From Chromera velia (Eukaryota > Sar > Chromeraceae), in NCBI GenBank assembly GCA_018398765.1, contig JAHBMJ010005476.1, positions 7,334 to 70,016 on the forward strand: 62,683 bases of DNA, written 5' to 3'. The notes beneath the pieces are model-generated. The model ran no database searches and was not told the origin of the DNA. It saw nothing but the letters and a program-made list of their open reading frames with translations. The position numbers were made by a program, and so were the translations under genes. This document shows, one piece after another, positions 48,645 through 59,671 of the stretch. Positions within the stretch are counted from its first letter, which is position 1. Each line of letters begins with the position of its first letter.

Positions 48645-51600
48645 CAGAGAGAGAGACCGACACACCAGAAGAAGCGTGAAACCAAACAGATGCTTGTGGG
48701 CTGACTGACCGCACTGCACTCCGGTGCCTGCAAAGCCGCTGTTACACGCACAGGTGAAGCTCCCGTCTATTTTCGTGTAGGTCGCGTCAGTGTCACAATC
48801 GTGAATGTTCTGAGCGCACTCATCCGCTTCTGCAGACAACGAGGCAATCATGGAGACAGGCCAAAGCGAAATGAACAGACATCTACAGGAAGGGCTGTTA
48901 GGCACATTCTATATATCATTTTCGAATAATGCTGAAGTTTCGCCCGTCTTGCAGAAAAAAAAAGGGAATGCAGACACAGAGAGGAAAGACAACTGAGAGT
49001 AGCGCTGTATTGCAGACCAACGCGGAAGTGAAGGAAAGGGCGTTAATGAAAAAGTACTCAGCACACGGATGATTAAATATATGCGTAAGGGGACACCAGG
49101 AGCAAGACGCATGGGAGCAGGTATTCCGAACACCTACAAAGAAGAAAAAACTCGCTCTTTACGTGAAATACACTGACCGCATTGCACTCCAGTGCCTGCA
49201 AAGCCGCTGTTGCACGCACAGGTGAAGCTTCCGTCCGTGTTGGTGCAAGCGGCGTTGGAGTCGCAATCGTCGACGTTCTGGGTGCATTCGTTGAAATCTG
49301 CACGGAGAGACAAAGACCAATCAGATTAGAATGAGACAGGGAGACCAAATGAAAGACGATTGACACCCCTCGGTCTCACAAGACGATGGACCCCTCTAGT
49401 GATAAAAGGAAGCTTTTCGGCATCTGTCTCTTTGTCTTCTACTCCAGCCGTACAACCATGTTTCTGATACAAACGGGATTTGCTTCAAATATCTCCACCT
49501 CGTCCGTAACTCATTTGAATGAAGAAAACTGGAATCCGTACACAACCTCTCTCAACAGATCATAAATGAACAAACGTGCATGCTTCAAAGTTGACTGACC
49601 TTGCACCGTCATGGCAATGGTGCATGTGGTTGTTTGGCTGTTTGTGTTACTGGCCGACGCCGTCACATTGTGGTTCCCAATCGCAAAGAAAGATCCTAGC
49701 GCGGGAGAGAAGGTCAACACAGACTGCGCAGAGGCCGAGTCAGGAAAGCCGAAGGACCCGATCACAGACGTCCATGTGAGGCTGCCCTGATCGGTTGACA
49801 CACTCACCTGGGAGGACCCACACTGGACTGCAGCATAAAAAGAGTGAGAGAAACGGTTATCGCTTTCTTTTTGGAGGTATGTTCGATGTAGACTTTAGAA
49901 GGAACAGACATTAGAAGGAGAGGTGCGCAGATAGATCGGATCGACTGACCGCACTGCACTCCACTTCCGGCATATCCGCTCTTGCACAGACACGCGAAGC
50001 TGCCATCTGTGTTTGTGCAATTGGCGTTGGAGTCACAGTCGTGCACGTTCTGGGCGCACTCATCTGGGTCTGCAGGCGAACAGAGATTCAGGCAGTGATG
50101 AAGGGATAGATAGATATGCACATAGTGAAAGATGGAGGGACTGGCAGAAGTGAAAAAGAGGCGTATTGAGACAACCCTGGGGACCTATGTTAGCCGCAAA
50201 GCAGATTGAAAAGGCCATTGGCAGTTTGATGAGATGCGTGTACGCTTGAGCCCTTGGTCCGCGAAACTGTCCCTGATGGCAAACGGAAAGCATCAAAAGG
50301 AGACACTTACATGTATAAATGAAGATACGGAGTTTGAAACATTAGAACCGCAAACAAAGCACCCACAGGGCAAAACCATAAGCACCCAGACATGCCACCA
50401 GCTCACTGACCGCACTGCACTCCGTTGCCCACGTATCCACTGTTGCACGCACAAGTGAAGCTCGTGTCCGTGTTTGTGCAGTTGGCGTTCGTGTCACAGT
50501 CGTCGACGTTCTGGGTGCATTCGTCGAATTCTGGAGACACAGGAAGAAGGGGAGAGACAAAAACAAGAAAAACCCATTTCCCAGGACCATGAGCAGCATT
50601 GTGCAGGGACGTCAGAATCAATAATGGAAAATCGTCGACAGGAAAAAAAAAGAATGAACGGACACCAACTGACGAGTATGCATGGAGCCTCTTTCATGCT
50701 CCCCCAGACCCCCAAATTACGCAGTGGATTTCGTTTCTTTTCGGGGCCATTTGTTGAGGCTACTCATGAAGAAGCATTAGTACACAACCTCGGCTAGTAA
50801 ACAAGAATGAAGCAGAAATCAATGGTCTTACAGACGGTAACACATGGTGGTTCCCCGAGAAGCAAAAAGCAGCTGCACCGCACTTTCTGGCAACAGGGAG
50901 GGGATGGAGGATTGCAGGAAGAATGACAGATCTCAAACTGCAAAGAAGACAACAAGGCACAAAAGACAGTCGACCCCTCCTGACAGACAGACCTTGCACT
51001 GTGAGGGCAATTGTGCAAGTGGTTGTGTCGTTGTTTGTGTTACTTGCCGAAGCCGTCACATTGTGGGCCCCGATCGCGACGGAGGCCCCCAAAGCAGGAG
51101 AGAAGGTCAACACAGACTGCGCAGAGGCCGAGTCAGGAAAGCCGAAGGACCCGATAACAGACGTCCATGTGAGGCTGCCCTGGTCGGTCGACACACTCAC
51201 TTGAGAAGACCCACACTGGACTGCAGAGCACGCAGAAGACAACGTGAGGAAATTCTGTTTCCTCAAAGCTTTTGAAAGGATCCTTGACGCCGTGTGTTGA
51301 AACGACACAGCAACTTTCCAGGGATTCCTGGACGGGATGGAAAGAGACAAAGAAAGTGGAACAGAAAGAAGCGAAGGTACAGAGACTGCACACGAAGAAA
51401 CAGTGTGGGAAGAAAGTGGGCAAAAGTGACCTGATCTGACAGTAAAAAGGAGTATTAAAAGAATTAGAAGAACCGTTGGAAGAGGGCTAAACTGACCGCA
51501 TTGCACACCCGTTCCTGCATAACCGCTGTTGCACGCACAAGTGAAGCTCCCGTCTGTGTTGGTGCAAGCGGCATTGGAGTCGCAATCGTGCGTGTTCAGA

Positions 51601-54600
51601 GTGCATTCGTCTGGATCTGCAGGTAGACGTTCACGCACACATACACATGCGCGCACAGAGACAGAGAGGNNNGGGGGGGGGGGGGGGGGAAGAAGGGGCA
51701 AAAGAGAGAGAGGATGGAGAGGTGGAGGAGAGACACGTGAAAGAATACTGAAAAGATCTTGGACGGGAGGACCCCACCGAGCTGTTGATTGAGGGCCAGC
51801 CTGTCCAACACCGTCTGTCTGCATGAGTCTGGATGGATGTGTAAGACATCGAGTGGGAGCAGATCAGTCGAGAGGATGGTGGCAAAAGACTGAAAACCAG
51901 AGGGGTTGGATTGAAAGAACCCAAACACCCCCCGAGTTGCTCTAGCTTCCCCTTGCCCCCCCCCCCACTGACCGCATTGCACTCCAGTGCCTAAGTACCC
52001 GCTGTTGCATGCGCACGTGAAGCTCGTGTCCGTGTTTGTGCAGGCAGCGTTGGTGTCGCAGTTGTGGACGTTCTGGGTGCACTCGTCAAATTCTGCAGAG
52101 AAGACAGAAGGATAAGAGAACGGAAGAGAGAACAGGAGAGTGTACGTCATGCTTGTGGAGCAACAAGGAAGCGACAAGCGGCAAGATAACAATGACGACG
52201 ATTTGTTGAAGGGGAAACTTCCCGTCTGTTTGGTTCTGTACCTCAAACCCGAATATCGGGGAAACAGGGAAACATACAGTGGATTTGCCGGCTATGCATG
52301 TTTTCACAGAAGAAGACAGTCGACATGCATATGCTAGTTCTGTCAACGACCCGGAAATAGCATCACTCTTCGGAGTCGGCTGGACGACCAAGTTCCCTCG
52401 AAGCTCTCGCGCCGAACTAGGAATTATCTCTCTAGGGACCACATAAATGCGCAGAGCATCCACGATACTGATTTTGGCACCTTGTCAGTTGACTGGCCAA
52501 CGCTTGTCGGTCCCGAATGACGCTGGATAAAAACTCGTTTGACGGACAAAAGATCAGAAGACAAGAAGTGCAGGTGCACTTGCCGAGCAATGCGACCTTT
52601 TTTTCGCAGACAAAGCATCAAATGATAAGAGAAGATGCTGACGAGGAAATTAGAAGAGGAACCAAAATGAAATTGTGCCCCCCTTCACTGACCTTGAACT
52701 GTGAGCGCAATAGTGCATGAGGTCGTCTCATTGTTGCTATTGCTTGCAGAGGCCGTAACGCTGTGGTTCCCAACGGCAATCGATGCACCCAGAGCGGGAG
52801 AGAAGGTCAAGAGCGACTGCGCAGAGGCCGAGTCAGGAAAGCCGTAGGATCCAATAGCGGACGTCCATGTGAGGCTGCCCTGGTCGGTTGACACAGTCAC
52901 CTGGGAGGACCCGCATTGAGCTGCAGAGAAGGTTTGCAAAGAAGGGACGAAAAACGGGTGATTCTTATGACCGAAAGTGGATGAAAGTGCAATCTTGCTT
53001 TTTTTGGAGTCGAAGAAGATGAGAGTGACCAGAGATTCAGACCTTGGTGGATTGCAAGTGACAACGAGAGCGAGCGAGCGACAGAGAGAGAGAGAGAGAG
53101 AAAGAGCGTCTTTGCGACAGTATGTAAAATGCTTCCATTCGAAGAGGAGAGGAGGGAACTAACCGCACTGCACTCCGGTTCCTGCATAGCCGCTGAGACA
53201 CGCACAGGTGAAGCTGCCATCTGTGTTTGTGCATGAGGCCTTTGTATCGCAGTTGTGGATGTTCTGGGTGCATTCATCCAACTCTGCAGAGAAAGAAGAA
53301 GAAGAAGAAGAGGGTCTATGACGGACGCATAGAAAAGAAGAGAATGGAAGCCAACAAAACGCGCATAGCTCTCATCAGTGGACCTCTTGCATGAAGCATC
53401 CAAGTTTTGCCTGTGTGCGTTGTCTCGTTGCAGTGGTAGAGCTTGACGGACGGATCCGAGACTGCGTTGGTCTTCGTCATTTCCACGCATCTATGCGTCA
53501 GTGATCTTCATGCACACTGACCGCAGTCCACCCCCGTCCCTGAATATCCGCTGTTGCACGCACACGAGAAACTCCCGGCAAAGTTTGTGCAGGTCGCGTT
53601 GGAGTTGCAATTGTGGAGGTTATCCGTGCATTCATCGGTGTCTGCAAAATTGAATTGACATCACGCGGTTCACTTATGTGTTCTAGTGGGGTTCTCATGC
53701 ATCCCATCAGTTCCTATTTATTTCTTTCCGGAAGAAAAGAAGCTCATGAAGTAATCTATATCCTCCCACGCATGTCTGGGCCTCTGATGCGTCATTTGCT
53801 CTATGTAAGCTCATGCATGGCGTCTTCATTGCAAGGTCTGGACGTTTGAGTTTTCCAACTTTTAAAGTTTTTGTCTTGGGTACACATTCAAATTCAAACA
53901 GGAACGGCGCGACGTGGCCCCGGAAAAAGCCCGTACTCAGAAAGGCGCCCTCACCTCACGTACCTGGCACGCTCACGCCACTCACTGCATCCAGGAGCAT
54001 GTACACCTCCCCTGCGCTCGCCAGGCTGTTCGGGTCCGCTGCATGGATGCAGGGATGGATTGATGTTCCATTTGTACATAGATCTACATGCGAGGCATGT
54101 GTACCAACTCCATACAGAGAGTGTGCCTGTGATTACATCCAATGCAAGTGGTATGGGTGGATGCATAGTACCGAAGCATTCGTGCGACTCTTTTTTCCAC
54201 AGAAGCAGCGATTTGTGGGTTCTTCAGTCTGCTGAGCAATCATTGGCCCATTCATTCTTCCTACTTGTGACAAGTGTAAGTCAAGGTCAGTAAGTCCGCA
54301 GATGCCCACACGACATGCACGCACACGGCAATGCAATGGCAGGCCGACCTTGATGTGCGGCGGCGAGGAAGTCGACCTTTCCGTCTCCATTGAAGTCTCC
54401 AATGTTGGCTACAAAAATCCCAAAAGTGTCTGAGGCAGCCAATCCCTTCATGAGGAATCCATCCCTTCCGTCCACGGAGGTCATCTGCACAGAGGCCGAG
54501 AAGGCCCCGTCAACGGCGGTGTTCTTACCATAGACCACGTAGGTCTCACCCGCTTCGGTTCCTGCGTCAGAATCTGCACTCATACGTACATGAATAAGCA

Positions 54601-57600
54601 ACGGGGAAGAGATTAGTGCTACTTTTTTCATCAATTAGTCAAATGTGCACATCCTGTATGCAGATGAGGTTCAGCATTCCATCCGACTTTCACTAACAAA
54701 CAACAGAATAAAGCAGCTCCAATAAAACAAAATGCACCCCTCAGGCACTTGCCTTCTTTTTCTCACCATCGAACCTGCCTACGGAGCCCTTCCGGAGAAC
54801 CTCCTGACGCACGCATTGACTTGCAGATAGACTGACGCACGCACTGAAGTAATATGCATAGAGCGCCTGACCTGCCCATGGAGCCCCAATGACCACATCC
54901 GGGATGCCGTCTCTGTTCAGATCGGCCCCCCCAGCAACAGACCATCCCGCCAAGCCGCCCGTGATCGTGCCATCAAGAAGCACACCGTTGGATCCATCGA
55001 TCGTTGAGAGATCAAGAGTGGCCGCAAAGTTGCCATCTACCCCCGTGTTCTTTCCAAACACGAGATACGCCGCCCCGTGACCATCTGCAATTCAGCAGTT
55101 TGTCATCTTTTGCTTGAACATGTCCACAGAAGATCACTTACACAAATGTAATTCAGAAATGAGTTGATGGATGCATATGTCAGTTGAGTGACTCGATGAG
55201 TGTCAGCAAAATGCCTTTGACAAATCTAGCGTCAACCTGGACGACCTGCCCTGATCAACAACAGATTTGTCGACCGCTCTTCTTCTGCAAATCTGCGGCA
55301 CTGAATCACTTCTTTTTTTTGCTGAAGCCGAATCAATTATGTCCGTTGTATATGTGGCGTTTCAACTAACTGTGCATGCATCTGTTCCTCTCATGCACCT
55401 CCTCCTTACTGACCCGCGCTGATGGCCCCAATGATGACGTCATCGACGCCGTCTGCGTTGAAGTCCCCTGCCGACGCGACCGCAGAGCCGGTGTAGTCGT
55501 TTCCGTCGATGCCCTCAAAGATCACCCCTGTGGACCCGTCCAGGGAGGAAATTTCCATCGAGGCAGCGAAGTCCCCAGACACAGCCGTGTTCTTCCCGTA
55601 CACTAGGTAGGCCTCCCCTGCCCCACTGGACCCCCCGGTGGGGACTGCATTCGTTCAGTCATTTATTCATTCGTTTATTCATTCATGCATGCATGCACTA
55701 ATTCAGTTTTTCTTTCTTCCTTTGTTTTGTTTCTCCCCTCCTTTGTTGATTGAGTGATTCATTTATCCATTCAATGTCATGCATAGTGTACCGTATACAC
55801 AAAGAAAAGATGGTCGCTCGAAAACATCTCTAGGGAGTCTTTACGAAGGAAAACCATTCATGATTCATGTGAGAAAATACATGACGAGTGAGAGAAGCGA
55901 AGCGCATTCTATTTGTTGGAGCCAGTATAATACATTGACTCTTCAGTGCCGATCCATTTGCTTCACTGTCTCCTGCACAGTCGGTGTTGCTGCATAGACA
56001 GACCTGCCCATCGCGCTCCTATGATGATGTCCGTGATCCCGTCGCCGTTGAAGTCCCCGGCCGTCGAGGAGAAATACCCAAAGCCGTTTCCAGCAGCCTT
56101 CCCCTTCATCAGAAAACCGTTGGATCCGTCAAGCGAAGAGAGCGCGACCTCAGCTGAGAAGTCACCATCGACAGCAGTATTCTTCCCGTACACCACGTAC
56201 GCCTCGCCAGCCTTTGACACTGCAACGCAAACGACGGCACGACAGCGTTCAGGCTTAGTGTCAACGCACACACGCATTGTGAAGTAATGGTTGGGGACAT
56301 GGCCCAAGTGAAGGTGTCAATGAATGAAAATATTCTTCAAATGGCTGCTCGATGTGGGAAGTCACGCGAATGGATGCACAAAGACAACTGGATGCACACT
56401 TCTTTTCTTTCAAACAAGCGTTGTCTGATTGAAATGCTTTGTTGTAAACATATTAATAATCGTGCCATTCCCTCCAAATCTCCAAAAGAACTGACGTGCC
56501 CACATTGCGCCCACGATGATGTCATCAACGCCGTCTCCGTTGAAGTCCCCGGCATTCGCACAAGACCACCCATTCAAGTCGTTGCCGTCGATACCCCGAA
56601 TAACGAAACCGTTCGACCCGTCCAGAGAGGACAGCTCGAAGGTCGCAGAGAAGTCCCCGACACTCGCTGTGTTCTTCCCGTAAACGACATACACAGAACC
56701 GGCGTTGGAAGCCCCCGTATGGTCTGCATGCGTGGGGGCAGAACGATATGGGCACGGGAGGGGAAAGAAGAGGTGTGCTCACAGATGAAATTGCTCACAC
56801 TCACATACACATAGACGCGTTCGCGCAAACACGTCTGCATTCTGACGCAGAGAGCGCGTGTGAAAAATAGGTGGATCAAGCAAAGACTTGAGGCATCAGC
56901 CCTTTCTTGTTTGCCATCTGAAATGGCCTCTAGCTCAGGATTTGGTCTGACTCACGCACTCGGGAAGTCTTTATTCCAAATTTTTCCCCTCACCTTCTTG
57001 CTGTTGCATAGCCGTCATTTCTGCCTTGTCTGCTCTCTGTTTGCATCACGAAAAGAAAAAAAAGGAAGCGACGAAGGACCAATCCATGCACCCCTCTGTT
57101 GACCTGCCCACGGCGCCCCAATCAGCACATCCGATACGCCGTCCCCGTTGAAGTCCCCGGCCGACACGCAGAATCCCGAACGGTCGTTACTCGCCGTGCC
57201 GACGCCGTTGATGGTGAAACCGTTGGAACCGTCGAGAGAAGAAATCTCGAAAGAAGAAGCCCAATTACCAACGTTCGCCGTGTTCTTACCATAAACTATG
57301 TGTGTCTCTCCTGCTCCACTGCGACCACTGGGTGCTGCAAGAGTCATGAAAAGCACGCAGGCAGTGAGTCTGGAGTCGTTGTGACTGCACATAAATTGAT
57401 CCACAAGACCACACACAAGAGTTCTTTCTTCAGACTGAGTTGGAGGGAGTGCTCTGTTGATTCGCTCAGAAGCCAATGGATCCACCGGGTGCGTCCATCC
57501 TGTACCGTATGCCTGCTTCCGTATGCACACGAACGTTTCAGCTCGTACACCATTTGCATTTTCATGCATGCGTACAACTGCTCATCCATGTGCATTACCC

Positions 57601-58247
57601 ACATGCGTTTGGGGCACACAAGGCGACATCTGGAATTCCGTCTCCGTTGAAGTCCCCGGCGGCGGCGCAGTTCCCTAGATTGGCGCCTGCGGTCGCGCCG
57701 TTGATGACGAAACCGTTGGAGCCATCAAGAGAGGTCAAATCGAAAACGCCGTCGGTAGAGAGACGACGACGGCGAGGAGGACAAGAAGAAGAAGACTGTG
57801 AGGAGGACCCGTTTCTTTGATCGCAAGGAGAAGTTGAAGACTTTCTTTCGGTGCTCCCATGTGGACTGTGCATGCTGGTGAATTCTCTCTCTATCTCATC
57901 CGGTCCTGCAGGACGGATAGAAGCACAGCATTGAATTCATCGAATTAATTCCAATCTCCATTTATTTCCTTGCAGCCTTGATCTGGAAGGATAGTAACAG
58001 GCGGAAAAGCAGGACACAAAGATGCGCTCTACAAATCCCCAGAAAACACCCCATCATATTGGGGAGGGGGAGGAGATTGGATGCCAGACGAAACAAAGAC
58101 GTAGCTCTCCCACGCAATGCGGCCCTGTCGATTCCCCCGCGCGTTCTCACTCCCTCCCTTCGACCCACCTGTGGCCAAGATAGGTGCAGAGCCGATGGCA
58201 GGAGAGAGCAGGTACAGAAAAATTATGTGAAGGAATCCTGATCGCAT
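40137..58247 (-). CDS. Giant modular receptor-like membrane protein: FG-GAP, EGF, HYR, ephrin-like Cys module, TRP-like membrane region
   Basis: The gene has 34 exons and about 8,410 coding nt (about 2,800 codons). Exons 1-9, from 58247 down: 58169-58247, 57603-57905, 57104-57334, 56496-56723, 56004-56219, 55414-55644, 54872-55084, 54349-54573, 53964-54038. Exons 10-34 are given in the block entries. The signal peptide is MRSGFLHIIFLYLLSPAIGS. The order is FG-GAP blocks, nine EGF-Ca modules interleaved with HYR-like modules, a Cys-rich PGYY module, eight or nine membrane spans, then a charged cytoplasmic tail ending at 40137. All borders fit GT..AG and phase except two: exon 31/32 is ambiguous, and exon 29 contains a 2-nt frame slip. 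The architecture suggests a calcium-dependent adhesion or sensing receptor at the cell surface. Confidence 0.85.
42979..43055. repeat. (AC)n microsatellite in the intron before exon 31
   Basis: About 75 bp of CA repeats with a CACG interruption lie directly against the acceptor; on the gene strand (TG)n runs into TGCAG. Upstream is a G-rich tail (43056-43071). Confidence 0.9.
43270..45526 (-). other. Multi-pass membrane region (TRP-like), exons 27-30
   Basis: Exons 44975-45526, 44478-44755, 43599-44240 and 43270-43355. Hydrophobic spans include LTLLGGIGGCLMVLVLFF, LTACFCATAAVLPAFF, LLPCALLVILAVGFFVAGLI, FLIVFFFSF, ILLSVLLVYSVGIPLSLLM, WETVLFLRIALVFLILLAG, LVLLIVHASFFLWLQL and ISIVLFVGLLAFLGSLF. 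RPEFFFWETVLFLR and the following CKPFHNK are characteristic of the membrane region that follows such Cys modules in many protist proteins. In exon 29, close to 43650, a CT doublet must be ignored to keep the next span in frame. Confidence 0.75.
45768..46584 (-). other. Ephrin-receptor-like (GCC2/GCC3-type) Cys-rich module, exons 25-26
   Basis: Exons 46207-46584 and 45768-45882. Exon 24 ends CLC and exon 25 continues with DPGYYRD, then CLSCVSN and CAPCPQHATCKGG, the CxC..PGYY..C..C pattern of this family, which in protists often precedes a TRP-like membrane region. Exon 26 adds CPVPSACKTGEQANYQ, and exon 27 begins with CNECSAGHQ and CQVCP just before the first span. Confidence 0.8.
47793..48045. 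repeat. (GAAA)n / (AG)n microsatellite in an intron of the receptor-like gene
   Basis: Over 200 bp of AGAA repeats with ATTA interruptions, then an AG run. It lies in the intron between exons 21 and 22 (47751-48244). Confidence 0.9.
51668..51690. other. Short N run inside a poly-G tract (intron)
   Basis: Three Ns sit within a run of about 18 Gs in the intron between exons 13 and 14 of the receptor-like gene. The true tract length is unknown. Confidence 0.8.
53964..57905 (-). other. FG-GAP (integrin-alpha-like) repeat block, exons 2-9
   Basis: Seven full repeats, one per exon, plus a short exon 9. Each exon opens with YVVYGKNT-type sequence, continues with SLDGSNGF and ends in a calcium loop: DFNGDGIPD (exon 2), DFNGDGVSD (3), DFNGDGVDD (4), DFNGDGITD (5), DFNADGVDD (6), DLNRDGIPD (7) and DFNGDGKVD (8). 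In integrin alpha chains such repeats form a beta-propeller with bound calcium. Every exon starts and ends in phase 1, so each is an exchangeable unit. Confidence 0.9.
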
Positions 58248-58405
58248 GTTCCCTGCCCTTTGTCTTCTTCTCCCCAACAGAGTGAGGGTCCAAGAAGAGA
58301 AGGAGACGGTGCCCCCTCGTCGGGAGGAACTCGTCAGCGGATCCCTTCTTTGCCCTTTGTGTGCTTCGATAGGAAGAGGCACCCTCGGGCACTGCAGGCC
58401 ACCCC

Positions 58406-58445
<40 letters not shown>

Positions 58446-59671
58446 TCGAATTGGCTGTCTTCGAAATACAATCTTCAGAGGGAGACACTGAGAATCTGCA
58501 CGCAGTCACGGCCACACATAATTACTCTGTTCCTTCTGTATAGCAAAGCATCCATACAGATTCTAAAGAAAGGCAGACACACAGATGAAGAGAAGGCGAG
58601 GGGCCCCAGCCCATGTGCGCGTAGACGGAAGGCTCCGTCCATCTCGCTCATGAATTAAGGGCGGGGAAAGATGCATGTATGCTTCTGGCAAAGCCTGACC
58701 CACAGACACCTCTGCGGCCACTCACACACTAAAAGGGCGAGAACAGTTGTGAAGAAGATGGTGCGCATGCCTGCGTCCTCAACAGGTTTCGTTTGTCACT
58801 GGCCGAGCATGCTCCTAGCTGATGAGCTGGAGATTGCATGTCATGCCGAAATGCACTCGGTGTATACCCACCAGTAGCAGAAGCTCTGTCCACCTCGGTG
58901 CTCCCAGGCGGTCTGCGAGGTCTTTTTCATCAATCCTTGATGCCCTTTTCAGGTTCTCGGCCTGCAGGGAGGCTTCGATCCGTTAGTTCAGTCTGACTGA
59001 CACATGATCTGGGAGAGCTGCATGGAAATGATCATCAATGAGTATACAGCTGATGCACTGCCTCGCGTGCTGACTCCCCAGAATGTGGTGAGGAGGTTGC
59101 TGCCAACCCGGGACGAACCGTGGAATCTGCTTGACACTCAGTGAAATAAGGGTCATTCAGACTATAGCATGACTATATATATAGCTGTCAGATTTTTTCT
59201 TTGGCAGCATGCATGCATGCCGTTCATAGGGCCCCGGCATCCCTGCAGGCGAATCGCGATCTTTTTTTGGTGCATGCATGCCATATGCATGCCCGGCATC
59301 TGGCGGCTGCATGCATATGGGTCCTATATAGCTCGGTCACCTCGCGGTCCCCTCAGACTCGGACCCCTGACATCCCCTGACATGCATCCCCTGACAGACT
59401 GGAGGGAAGATTGGTGTCCGTCTTCTCACAGGCTCTGAGATGGCACTGAGCGTTTCGATCTTTCCAAAGCATGCGCGTCCTTCGATGACATGTGTAGAAA
59501 GAGGCCGGAAGGAAAACAAGTGACAGCATTGTCTTTGTAAAGCGCGCCTTAAAGGATCCAGCTGCGACTCCAGTCCCTCTGTTTACCGATACATGACCGA
59601 AGGGACTTGAGTCAAAAAGTCGGGATTCGAGCAGTCTATCTTCTCCCTGTTCGATTTGCTGACCCTGCATC
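58248..59671. promoter_or_regulatory. Divergent intergenic region between the receptor-like gene and the ankyrin-Sec7 gene
   Basis: The two start codons face away from each other across 1.4 kb. An (AG)n run lies at about 58410-58444 and a TGCATGC-rich block at 59207-59320. No coding frame is convincing. Confidence 0.55.
59207..59320. promoter_or_regulatory. TGCATGC motif cluster
   Basis: Four blocks hold at least five TGCATGC/GCATGCA words: 59207-59220, 59271-59282, 59285-59293 and 59306-59320. TGCATGC-type words are known promoter motifs and AP2-factor targets in apicomplexans, so a regulatory role upstream of the 59672 gene is plausible. Confidence 0.45.

Larger units (their letters stand above)
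46857..53641 (-). other. EGF / HYR-like module array, exons 10-24
   Basis: EGF exons, each exactly 120 nt: 53522-53641, 53164-53283, 51973-52092, 51497-51616, 50411-50530, 49950-50069, 49178-49297, 48710-48829, 47631-47750. They carry the calcium-binding type (DPDEC.., DTDEC.., EFDEC..) with the C-x-NTDGSF-x-CAC pattern. HYR-like exons: 52693-52920, 50993-51220, 49600-49827 (228 nt each) and 48245-48457 (213 nt), with QCGSSQVSVSTDQGSL and SALTFSP-like cores. The order is EGF-EGF-HYR four times, then one EGF, then a genuine HYR split over 47257-47450 and 46857-46969. Confidence 0.9.
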
